Of a stretch of 7,375 bases of DNA, positions 1 to 6,143 are shown one piece after another. The translations under genes and the position numbers were made by a program. Every line of letters begins with the position of its first letter. Position 1 is the stretch's first letter. Under the pieces are notes generated by a model. It was not told where the DNA came from. It saw only the letters and a list, made by a program, of their open reading frames with translations, and ran no database searches. Origin of the DNA: an uncultured Spirochaetaceae bacterium (GTDB lineage: Bacteria; Spirochaetota; Spirochaetia; Treponematales; Treponemataceae); assembly GCA_902797925.1 (NCBI GenBank), contig CADBUT010000144.1, positions 1-7,375 of the forward strand. The letters are read 5' to 3'.

Positions 1-219
1 AGCGCAGACGATTCAAAAGTCAAGATTTTCGTAATTCCGACAGACGAAGAGCTTGTAATGACAGAAGACGCCTACGCTCTGATGAAGGGAACTTATGACG
101 TTCACACGAACTTCAAGTATTCTTTCCAGAGCCCGGATTATGTAAACAAGGCCCGCGCTGAAGGACTCAAAAAAGAACTCGCTGAAAATCCGGCACTTGC
201 AACAATTCTTGCAAAATAA
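1..219 (+). CDS. ackA: Acetate kinase, C-terminal end (5' part outside window)
   Basis: The first 72 codons, open from base 1 to TAA at 217-219, encode the end of a protein. The run VKIFVIPTDEELVMTEDAY matches the well-conserved last strand and helix of acetate kinase (compare VIPTNEELVIA in typical AckA). AckA is a cytosolic enzyme that interconverts acetyl phosphate + ADP with acetate + ATP, the ATP-yielding last step of acetate fermentation. Family members usually stop within a few residues after this motif. Here about 40 further residues follow (KGTYDVHTNF... to ...ATILAK), a C-terminal extension that I associate with treponemal AckA from memory. The start codon and the active-site residues lie upstream of the window. 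An intrinsic terminator follows 24 bases after the stop. The family call is quite secure; the role of the tail is unknown. Confidence 0.82.
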   Translation, partial: SADDSKVKIFVIPTDEELVMTEDAYALMKGTYDVHTNFKYSFQSPDYVNKARAEGLKKELAENPALATILAK

Positions 220-242
220 CCCGTTTTACAGCTTATAAACAG

Positions 243-309
243 AAAAGGGCTGTCTAAGCGTCATTATCAGGCTCGACCCGATAACAGCTTTTTAGGCAGC
301 CCTTTTTTT
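243..309 (+). terminator. Intrinsic terminator of ackA with an unusually long, structured loop
   Basis: The arm GGGCTGTCTAA (247-257) pairs with TTAGGCAGCCC (292-302) over 11 bp with one G-U pair. It is flanked by AAAA (243-246) facing a run of seven T (303-309). This is a classic Rho-independent terminator except that the loop is 34 bases long and itself folds (see the repeat at 260-285). It ends ackA transcription just before the promoter of the next gene. Confidence 0.85.
260..285. repeat. Imperfect palindrome inside the terminator loop (possible dispersed palindromic element)
   Basis: Within the terminator loop, TTATC (264-268) pairs with GATAA (280-284) and GG (270-271) with CC (277-278) around the loop CTCGA; A269 and C279 are mismatched. 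The pattern GTCAT-TATC-GG-loop-CC-GATAA resembles the short GTCATnnCGGG...CCCGnnAT palindromes that are scattered in many bacterial genomes. That resemblance is from memory, and only one copy is visible here, so the dispersed-repeat status is inferred. Confidence 0.45.
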
Positions 310-336
310 GTCAAAACGATATTTTCATGTTAGAAT
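308..336 (+). promoter_or_regulatory. Sigma-70-type promoter for the 7TM histidine kinase
   Basis: TTGTCA (308-313) and TAGAAT (331-336) are separated by exactly 17 bases, and TGT (328-330) directly before the -10 makes it an extended -10 promoter. The -35 box overlaps the last two T of the ackA terminator, so termination and initiation sites abut. The predicted start near 343 gives a leader of about 40 bases containing the GGAGG site at 370-374, 7 bases before ATG 382. Confidence 0.65.
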
Positions 337-381
337 GATTAAGCCGTCAAAAATAGAAACAAAACAAACGGAGGAATTCTC

Positions 382-1926
382 ATGAAAATTTTTATTTATT
401 TTGCGACTCTCTTTGCTTTTGTTTTTCTTTCTGCACTATTAATTCTTGTAATCCGCAAAAAAGGCAATAAATCAAATCAGAATCTGCTGATATTTTATAT
501 AATTTCGGTGCTTGGCTGGATTTTATTTTTGTTTTTTGAAGACGCTTCGCAAAGACTTGGTTATTACAGATCAGCATGGATTCTTGAACGCGGCAAATAT
601 TTCTTTATAACCCTTGTACCTATATGGATTCTTTTTATAGCCCGTTCACTCGCAAAAGACGGAAAAAATCTTGGCAAACTTTCATATCTTGTGCTAATCG
701 ATCCGATTGTTACACAATTCGGTCTTTGGACAAATAACAAATTTCATTTGTATTATTCTTCGTTTTCTGTAATGAACTGGTCTATCGGACTGCTCTCAGC
801 AATACACATCATAATCTTTTTTACGATTATTTCAGTTTCAATTTTTTATCTCTGCTTTTTTTTAAAGAAAAGCGAAAAAGAAATGCAGCCGCAGGCTATA
901 ATTCTTATAATTTTTACGGCACTGCCCGCTCTTGTAAATATAGCCTTCATAGCAAAATCTGAAATTACACCATACGCCACACCGGTCTTTTTTGCGCTAA
1001 GCACATACGCGTATTACAAGGCTATTTCAAAGTATAATTTTCTTGAAAACACACCGCTTGTTCTGCGTTCAATTGTTGACCGTATTTCTTACGTTTATAT
1101 TGTTCTTGACGAAGACCTTACAATCGTTGATTTTAACGAACCGGCTTTTTCTGCGTTTCCTTCTCACAGGCTGAAAAAAGGAAATAATTTCCGCGAAATT
1201 ATTGACGCATACAAGGCAATATTTGACTATGACAAAATCTTAAGCATTATTGCCGAAGCAAAAAGAACAGAAAAGCCTGTAAAAGCTGAAATTGTCTATC
1301 ACCCGACCGAGCACAACGACACTGACCGCTTCTTTCAATGTGAATTTACCCCGATTTTTCAGAAAGGCAAGTACCGTGCCTGCATTCTCATGGGACAGGA
1401 TATAACACAGTCTAAAAAAGCGTATGCAAGCTTTGTTGAGCAGGAACGTCTTTCGTCTATTGCGCAGATGATTGGCAGCGTTGTCCAGAATTTACGCGCA
1501 CCTGTTCTGCGCCTTTCAAATTCAATGGAAAATATTTCCGGTATTATAGAAGAATGTCAGAATCAGGTTGACAGCAAATCTATCTCTACAGATGATTTCA
1601 TAGAAATTGTCAGAGAAATAAAGCAGAATCTGCAAAGCCAGCGCGCAGGGCTTGAATCGTTTGAAAGCATTTTATCAGCAATAACAACACAAACCGAACG
1701 TCTTATTGTTGAAAATGACAAAATCTTTTCTTTGGCAGAACTTGTAACACGTGTTGAAATGCTTTTAAAAGAAAAGCTCAACGAGGCGCAGTGCACACTT
1801 AAAACGACAAACAACTGTTCGACAGCTTCCTGCATAAAAGGAGACATGAACAGTCTTGTTCAGATAATTCAGGCATTAATAATGAACAGCATCTACGCGT
1901 ATAACGGCGCAGAAGGTCTCATTTAG
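382..1926 (+). CDS. 7TM-PAS sensor histidine kinase, cut by an in-frame TAG and lacking the phosphoacceptor His
   Basis: The reading frame to the first stop gives 514 residues. Start ATG 382 has a perfect GGAGG site 7 bases upstream. Residues about 4-212 contain seven hydrophobic segments (near 4-24, 33-53, 73-89, 99-117, 134-160, 172-192 and 197-212), like the HisKA_7TM sensor module. A PAS-like domain covers about 226-345 and ends in MGQDIT (337-342). The dimerisation segment starts at LSSIAQMIG (357-365). In this family it normally continues IAHNLKTP, but here it reads VVQNLRAP: Gln369 (CAG, 1486-1488) replaces the phosphorylated His and Ala373 replaces the Thr at His+4. The ATPase N box is present (IKGDMNSLVQ, then MNSIYAY with Asn502). 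Translation stops at TAG 1924-1926 right after the N box, so the product lacks the G1, F and G2 boxes and should not phosphorylate. The remainder of the domain follows in frame. Most likely this is a recent pseudogene or a pseudokinase. The family call is strong; the function is doubtful. Confidence 0.8.
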   Translation: MKIFIYFATLFAFVFLSALLILVIRKKGNKSNQNLLIFYIISVLGWILFLFFEDASQRLGYYRSAWILERGKYFFITLVPIWILFIARSLAKDGKNLGKLSYLVLIDPIVTQFGLWTNNKFHLYYSSFSVMNWSIGLLSAIHIIIFFTIISVSIFYLCFFLKKSEKEMQPQAIILIIFTALPALVNIAFIAKSEITPYATPVFFALSTYAYYKAISKYNFLENTPLVLRSIVDRISYVYIVLDEDLTIVDFNEPAFSAFPSHRLKKGNNFREIIDAYKAIFDYDKILSIIAEAKRTEKPVKAEIVYHPTEHNDTDRFFQCEFTPIFQKGKYRACILMGQDITQSKKAYASFVEQERLSSIAQMIGSVVQNLRAPVLRLSNSMENISGIIEECQNQVDSKSISTDDFIEIVREIKQNLQSQRAGLESFESILSAITTQTERLIVENDKIFSLAELVTRVEMLLKEKLNEAQCTLKTTNNCSTASCIKGDMNSLVQIIQALIMNSIYAYNGAEGLI

Positions 1927-2199
1927 TTTACGCTTTCACCAAAGAAAGGACATGTAACGCTTTCTGTCTGTGACTACGCAGGGGGAATTCCACTTGAAAT
2001 TCAAGACAAGCTGTTTAAGCAGGTTGTTTCAACAAAAGGCAAGCACAGTTCGGGCATAAGCCTTTATATGGCACATGCTACAATCATCGGGCATTTTCAA
2101 GGCAAGATGTGGTTTACATCTAAGCAGAACGAAGGCTCTGAGTTTTTTATTGAACTTCCGCTTGTAAATTCTGAAGCAGACGAAGAATTTGAGAAATAG
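1927..2199 (+). pseudogene. Detached C-terminal half of the histidine kinase ATPase domain (in frame after TAG)
   Basis: Directly after TAG 1924-1926 the same frame stays open for 90 codons to TAG 2197-2199. It encodes the missing part of the HATPase_c domain: the G1 box DYAGGIP (1972-1992), the F-box region DKLFKQVVSTKGK, a G2 region SSGISLYM where relatives have GTGLGL, and the closing strand FFIELPL. Counting the amber codon as a residue, the whole gene (382-2199) would be 605 residues, a normal size for a 7TM-PAS kinase. There is no frameshift and no other stop. No ribosome site or suitable start codon follows the TAG, so separate translation is unlikely. The real end is TAG with a second in-frame stop, TAA, two codons on (2203-2205). 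It is either a dead fragment or is made by amber read-through. Confidence 0.78.
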
Positions 2200-2219
2200 C
2201 TTTAACCAGCGGTTTCAGT

Positions 2220-4208
2220 TTAGGACAAGGCTTCTAAAGCTGCGGCACATTCTTCCCAGCGCGCGTTAAGTTCTTCGATTTTCTGCTCTGCTTCTTCGAT
2301 TTTTTTCTGAACAGCTGAACTTTTTGCACCGTCTGAATAAACAGCAGGAAGCGCAAGCTCTGCCTCAAGAGAAGCTTTTTCTTCTTCTGCTTCTGTAATA
2401 GCATTCATAAGCTGCTCTTCTTCTCTTTCAAGGCGCTTCTTCTCATTTTTGCGGCGCTTTTCTTCTTCCCAGCTCAGCTGAGAAGACGGCGCTTCAGTTT
2501 TCTGCAGAGCGGCGGCCTGCATCGCGGCTTTCGCTTCATTTGTGCTTGTATCTGTCGGCGCGCCAGCCTGTTCTGCGGCAAGGCGCTCCAAATAATAGCG
2601 GTAATCTCCGGCAAAAAGCCGTGCAGAGCCTGGCTTAAGCTCAATCACGCGCGTCGCAAGGCTTTCGATAAAACCGCGGTCGTGAGAAACGAACAGCACA
2701 GTTCCGCCAAAATCTTTGAGCGCGTCAAGCAGCACGTCTTTTGAAGTCAAATCCAAATGGTTCGTCGGTTCGTCAAGAATGAGCAGATTAACCGGCCGAA
2801 GCAGAAGCTTGAGCAGCGCAAGGCGGCTCTTTTCTCCACCCGAAAGCACAGAAACCTGTTTATAGACATCATCGCCACGGAAAAGAAACGCGCCGAGCAT
2901 GTCGCGCACTTTCGGAATAAGCTCAAACGGCGCTTCTGACTCGATTGTCTCAAGCACAGTCTGAGTGCCCTGAAGCTGCTCCGCGCTGTCCTGCGAGAAA
3001 TAGCCGATTGAAACGCCGGCACCGAGCTTTACTTCGCCAGAATAATCTGAATCGTGACCGGCTATGATGCGGAGCAGCGTCGTTTTGCCCGCACCGTTAC
3101 GGCCAGCGACCACGAGCCGCTCGCCATTTTCAAGCACAAAATCAAGGTTTTTGATTACGCAATTCGGTTCAAGATTTTCAGCTGAAGGCGGATACGTTTT
3201 TGAAAGATTATTCACTGTAAGCACAAGTCTGCCGGAATGCGGTGCGGGCGGAAAGCTGAAATGAATCTTTTTTAAGTTTTCTGGAATCTCAATCCGCTCG
3301 ATTTTCTCAAGCATTTTCATGCGTTCCTGTGCCTGCGCGGCTTTTGTAGCTTTTGCGCCGAATCGCCTTATAAAATCTTCAAGCTTTTTGATTTCAATCT
3401 GCTGAAGCTCGTAATTTGCCATAAGCTGGTCTAATTCAGCACGGCGCACTTCTTCATAATGCGAATAGTTGCCCGAATAGCGGTGCAGATTTCCATTAAA
3501 AAGCTCGTAAACCTCGTTGACGGTGACATCAAGAAAATAGCGGTCGTGGCTTACGATTAAGAAACCGCCCTTAAAGTCCTGAAGCCACTGTTCAAGCCAG
3601 GTGCGCGCCTCAATATCAAGGTAGTTTGTCGGTTCGTCAAGCAGCAGAATGTCGGGCTTTTCAAGCAGCACCTTTGCAAGCGCAATGCGCATCTGCCAGC
3701 CGCCGGAAAATTCTGCAACAGGGCGGCAGAAATCTTTTTGAGAAAAACCAAGTCCCAAAAGCACCTGCTCAGCAATTGCCTCGCGCCTATACCAGCCTGA
3801 CTCTTCAAGTTCAGTCTGAATTTCGTGGTATTTTTCAAGAAGCGGCGCATTCCGCGAATCGTTTTGGGCATATTCTTCTTTTTTAAGCTCGTCGCCTAAA
3901 AGGTCAAGCTCTTTTGCAAGGCTGTGCCCGTACTCAAAAGCGCGGTCGGCTTCTTCTTTCAAGGTTGAGTCTTTAAATACAATGCCCGACTGCGGAAGGT
4001 ACGAAATGCGCGCATTTTTTTGTACGGCACGCTCGCCTGAATCAGCTTCAATAATTCCGGCAAGCACCTTCATCAGCGTTGACTTGCCCGAACCGTTCGC
4101 ACCCGCAAGCGCAGCCTTGCTGCCCGCCGCAAGATAAACTGTGGCGTCTTTCAGAATGTCCCTGTCACCGAATGCAAGCGAAACTTTTGAAAACTGAACA
4201 AACGCCAT
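2220..4208 (-). CDS. ABC-F family ATPase (ribosome-associated, YdiF/YheS-like)
   Basis: This soluble protein of 662 residues has two ABC ATPase domains and no membrane segment. Domain 1 has Walker A GANGSGKST (36-44), signature FSGGWQ (167-172), Walker B DILLLDEP (186-193) and the switch His221. Domain 2 has Walker A GRNGAGKTT (369-377), signature LSGGE (455-459), Walker B LLILDEP (475-481) and His509. Between them lies the charged helical ABC-F linker (about 250-310), with RRFGAKATKAAQAQERMKML resembling the YdiF/YheS type. A Lys/Glu-rich coiled coil fills about 577-662. ABC-F proteins bind the ribosomal E site and relieve stalled translation; some confer antibiotic resistance, but nothing here points to a resistance subtype. 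All catalytic motifs are intact. The ATG overlaps the upstream lipoprotein stop by one base (TAATG), so it is probably translated by coupling. No terminator follows before the convergent kinase gene. Confidence 0.9.
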   Translation of the reverse strand: MAFVQFSKVSLAFGDRDILKDATVYLAAGSKAALAGANGSGKSTLMKVLAGIIEADSGERAVQKNARISYLPQSGIVFKDSTLKEEADRAFEYGHSLAKELDLLGDELKKEEYAQNDSRNAPLLEKYHEIQTELEESGWYRREAIAEQVLLGLGFSQKDFCRPVAEFSGGWQMRIALAKVLLEKPDILLLDEPTNYLDIEARTWLEQWLQDFKGGFLIVSHDRYFLDVTVNEVYELFNGNLHRYSGNYSHYEEVRRAELDQLMANYELQQIEIKKLEDFIRRFGAKATKAAQAQERMKMLEKIERIEIPENLKKIHFSFPPAPHSGRLVLTVNNLSKTYPPSAENLEPNCVIKNLDFVLENGERLVVAGRNGAGKTTLLRIIAGHDSDYSGEVKLGAGVSIGYFSQDSAEQLQGTQTVLETIESEAPFELIPKVRDMLGAFLFRGDDVYKQVSVLSGGEKSRLALLKLLLRPVNLLILDEPTNHLDLTSKDVLLDALKDFGGTVLFVSHDRGFIESLATRVIELKPGSARLFAGDYRYYLERLAAEQAGAPTDTSTNEAKAAMQAAALQKTEAPSSQLSWEEEKRRKNEKKRLEREEEQLMNAITEAEEEKASLEAELALPAVYSDGAKSSAVQKKIEEAEQKIEELNARWEECAAALEALS

Positions 4209-5512
4209 TATTCATTTCCAAAAAACAGAACAATCGCGTTTGTTCCACGTGAAGTTACAACATTGTCTTTTATTGTTGCGGCGGTCGTTTCTTCAAGGCG
4301 AATACCGTTTGATTCAAGCTTGTAAAGGAAGCGCACCGGCTTTTTGTTTCTGTCAAACGTGAAAGTTACCACGCCATCATAGACAGAAGCAATTGAAGCG
4401 CTGACAAACGAATCAAACGAGATTCTGCCCCTGTCGCCAGACTGTGACGGAATTACAGACGGCACAAGGCGCTGATAAGACGTCCACGAGAATGTACCGT
4501 CTTCAAGCAAGAGCAGGTCGCCGTAATTTGAGCTTGAGAACACAGAGCCAGCCATCAAGAATCTTGCAAGCAAAGCTGAACGGCGTTCTTCTTCAGCTGA
4601 AATAACCTCTTCTATTGTAGAAGGAAGCTGAACCAAAGTTTCGGTCTTCTGTCTGCCTTTAGAATCTGTAAACTGAAGGCCGATTGTATTGTTTTTCTTC
4701 AAGCTTATTGTAATATTTGTGCCCTTAAAGCGGTAGTTTCCGTTTTCAAGCTTTTCTGTTCCGGCATATTTCCATGTTTTGAAAACGTCGGCAAGCTTAA
4801 GTTCAATTGTGCCTGTTTCTTTTCCGGGGTTGAAGTAATAGTTCTGCTGAAATTTGGCAATATCAACCTGATTGCTGTTAATCATTGTCAGATATTCTTC
4901 CGGATACCAGACAGAATCAAGAACTGTTTCAAGAGCTTCGTCATAAACAACTTCGACTTCTTCGTTCTGCTGCGGCGCATTCTCGTCAAAAAGCTTTAAG
5001 TTATACGAAAAACACCAGCCGGTTGTTCCGTCTGATGTCAGAACCCAGAGCCAGTCGCCTTCAAGCGGCTTAGAGCCGGACATCGGCGGTGTGCCAGCAC
5101 CTTTTTTCAAGACTTTGAGGTTTTCGCCTTTTCTAAGTCTGTAGACCTGGCGCGCCGTATTTACAGGTTCGTAACGCACTGGCAGACCGTCTATAGAAAC
5201 AGAAGCATAAACACTCTGATATTCTCTGTAAGCATCATAAGCTCTTAAAGCCTTGCTTTTTGCTGTAGGGTTCGTAATCTGCCAGAAAGGCACTTCAAGT
5301 TTCTGCTGAGAGCCGGGTGTTCCGATAACGTAGACCTGGCTTATATTTGATTTGATATAAACTTGTACCAAATCTCCGTCGCGAAGCCCTGCTTCGGGAA
5401 GAGACCATAACAAAACACTGTATCCAAGTTTTTTTGAACACGAAACGCACAATAAAGAACAAGATAAAACTGCTGCTAAAATGAGTGTCTTAAAACAATT
5501 AGAAAATTTCAT
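4208..5512 (-). CDS. SH3-domain lipoprotein, conserved hypothetical
   Basis: I choose ATG 5512 (434 residues) because it begins directly with a signal peptide: MKFSNCFKTL, a hydrophobic core (8-24) and a lipobox region ending LLCVSC-SKK. The frame can be opened further upstream at a TTG (5564-5566), but that would add an unlikely polar tail and lies against the preceding terminator. Cys25 is the best lipidation site; Cys18 (VLSC) is an alternative. Residues about 99-176 resemble a bacterial SH3 (SH3b) domain (VSIDGLPVRYEP... DWLWVLTSDGTTGWCFSYNL), a fold often used to bind peptidoglycan or peptides in the envelope. The remainder (about 190-434) is beta-rich, with motifs such as GDLLLLEDGTFSW, and I do not recognise a specific family. 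It should be anchored to a membrane facing the periplasm. It precedes and overlaps the ABC-F gene by one base, so the two form an operon. No Shine-Dalgarno sequence precedes the start. Confidence 0.75.
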   Translation of the reverse strand: MKFSNCFKTLILAAVLSCSLLCVSCSKKLGYSVLLWSLPEAGLRDGDLVQVYIKSNISQVYVIGTPGSQQKLEVPFWQITNPTAKSKALRAYDAYREYQSVYASVSIDGLPVRYEPVNTARQVYRLRKGENLKVLKKGAGTPPMSGSKPLEGDWLWVLTSDGTTGWCFSYNLKLFDENAPQQNEEVEVVYDEALETVLDSVWYPEEYLTMINSNQVDIAKFQQNYYFNPGKETGTIELKLADVFKTWKYAGTEKLENGNYRFKGTNITISLKKNNTIGLQFTDSKGRQKTETLVQLPSTIEEVISAEEERRSALLARFLMAGSVFSSSNYGDLLLLEDGTFSWTSYQRLVPSVIPSQSGDRGRISFDSFVSASIASVYDGVVTFTFDRNKKPVRFLYKLESNGIRLEETTAATIKDNVVTSRGTNAIVLFFGNE

Positions 5513-5518
5513 GCAGCA

Positions 5519-5541
5519 AGCATACCACAGTGCACCAATTT
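5519..5541 (-). promoter_or_regulatory. Candidate extended -10 promoter for the lipoprotein/ABC-F operon
   Basis: On the minus strand TGGTATGCT (5527-5519) gives an extended -10 (TG, one base, TATGCT) ending 6 bases before ATG 5512. No good -35 is seen (TTCCAA at 5547-5542 at best). Used as written, transcription would begin at or next to the ATG, making the mRNA leaderless. This fits the absence of a ribosome site. Since the hsp20 terminator lies just upstream, some promoter must lie in this 55-base gap. Confidence 0.35.
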
Positions 5542-5567
5542 TTGGAAGAGTGCAGTAAATGTGCAAT

Positions 5568-5596
5568 AAAAAAGCCCTGAACGGATTCAGGGCTTT
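5568..5596 (-). terminator. Intrinsic terminator of hsp20
   Basis: Read on the minus strand, AAAGCCCTGAA (5596-5586) and TTCAGGGCTTT (5581-5571) form a perfect 11-bp stem with loop TCCG. The T run continues to 5568, giving six T in total. It starts about 18 bases after the hsp20 stop and separates that gene from the lipoprotein operon on the same strand. Confidence 0.88.
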
Positions 5597-5614
5597 GGCG
5601 GGGTAATTTCGGGT

Positions 5615-6079
5615 TTATTTGTTGCCGTTAATTGCAATTGTGCGCGGTGCGCTTTCTACTTTGCGCGGAATTGTAACTGACAGAACGCCGTTTGCAAAGT
5701 TTGCAGTAACAGCATCTGAATCAATGTCGTTAGGCAATGTAAAGCGTCTCATAAACTCCATTGAAGAGCGTTCTCTGATAAGATATTCGCCTTCTTCTTT
5801 GGCTTCTTCTTTCTTTTCGGCCTTAGCTTTCTTTACAGAAGAAATTGAAAGAAGATTGTCTTTCAAGCTGATTTCAACATCCTTGTCTGTAAGGCCAGGC
5901 AAGTCCATTTCCATTACATAAGCGTTCTTTGTTTCTTTTACATCAACTTTTGGTGCGGCCATTCTTGCGGCAAAGTTTTTGCTTGTCGGGAAGAAATTGC
6001 CCATTGTCTGATTCATTTCATCAAATGCATCAAGCAAACCGTCTGAAAAACGTGGATTAAAAATACTAAGTGTGTTCAT
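5615..6079 (-). CDS. hsp20: Small heat-shock protein, Hsp20/alpha-crystallin family
   Basis: This cytosolic, ATP-independent holdase binds unfolding proteins and keeps them refoldable. From ATG 6079 it has 154 residues, the usual size. The N-terminal arm MNTLSIFNPRF is followed by an alpha-crystallin domain (about 43-140) that opens with PKVDVKE and contains AYVMEMDLPGLTDKDVEI and the diagnostic A-x-x-x-N-G-V-L motif (ANFANGVL, 126-133). A C-terminal I-x-I anchor (Ile148-Ala-Ile150) is present, which docks neighbouring dimers in the oligomer. Residues 83-97 form a very Lys/Glu-rich loop. An earlier in-frame ATG at 6106 would add nine residues, but GGAGG sits 7 bases before ATG 6079, which decides the start. 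The gene stands alone with its own terminator. The leader carries a sigma-54-type promoter, and I see no CIRCE element. Identification is secure. Confidence 0.95.
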   Translation of the reverse strand: MNTLSIFNPRFSDGLLDAFDEMNQTMGNFFPTSKNFAARMAAPKVDVKETKNAYVMEMDLPGLTDKDVEISLKDNLLSISSVKKAKAEKKEEAKEEGEYLIRERSSMEFMRRFTLPNDIDSDAVTANFANGVLSVTIPRKVESAPRTIAINGNK

Positions 6080-6086
6080 ATATAAA

Positions 6087-6091
6087 CCTCC
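6087..6091 (-). promoter_or_regulatory. Ribosome binding site that sets the hsp20 start
   Basis: GGAGG on the minus strand lies 7 bases before ATG 6079 and downstream of the competing ATG at 6106. It therefore supports the shorter protein beginning MNTLSIF. Confidence 0.85.
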
Positions 6092-6143
6092 AAGATTTAT
6101 TTGCATTTCAATTTGTTACGCATTCTGCGTACACTTACTATAT

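Noticed and set aside
1563..1847. 94-codon antisense frame within the kinase gene
   Set aside because: It is the reverse of well-conserved kinase sequence, has no start signal and resembles no protein.
2201..2212. Bidirectional terminator between the convergent genes
   Set aside because: The only hairpin is AACC-AGC-GGTT, 4 bp, without a proper T run.
3557..3871. A 104-codon minus-strand frame, plus other frames of 60-100 codons overlapping the ABC-F gene on both strands
   Set aside because: They overlap the clearly coding ABC-F frame, have no ribosome sites, and give Arg/Cys/Ser-rich products typical of shadow frames.
5529..5557. CIRCE-like heat-shock operator (GAGTGC and GTGCAC pieces)
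   Set aside because: The halves match TTAGCACTC/GAGTGCTAA poorly and the spacing is not 9 bases.
5513..5566. Upstream TTG start for the lipoprotein (18 extra residues)
   Set aside because: It would displace the signal peptide from the N-terminus, and the TTG sits against the hsp20 terminator T run.
5619..5921. 100-codon plus-strand frame opposite hsp20
   Set aside because: It lies inside the strongly supported Hsp20 gene and is its antisense shadow.
6080..6106. Longer Hsp20 beginning at the ATG at 6106
   Set aside because: The GGAGG site at 6087-6091 lies inside this stretch, 7 bases before ATG 6079, so the stretch is leader, not coding.
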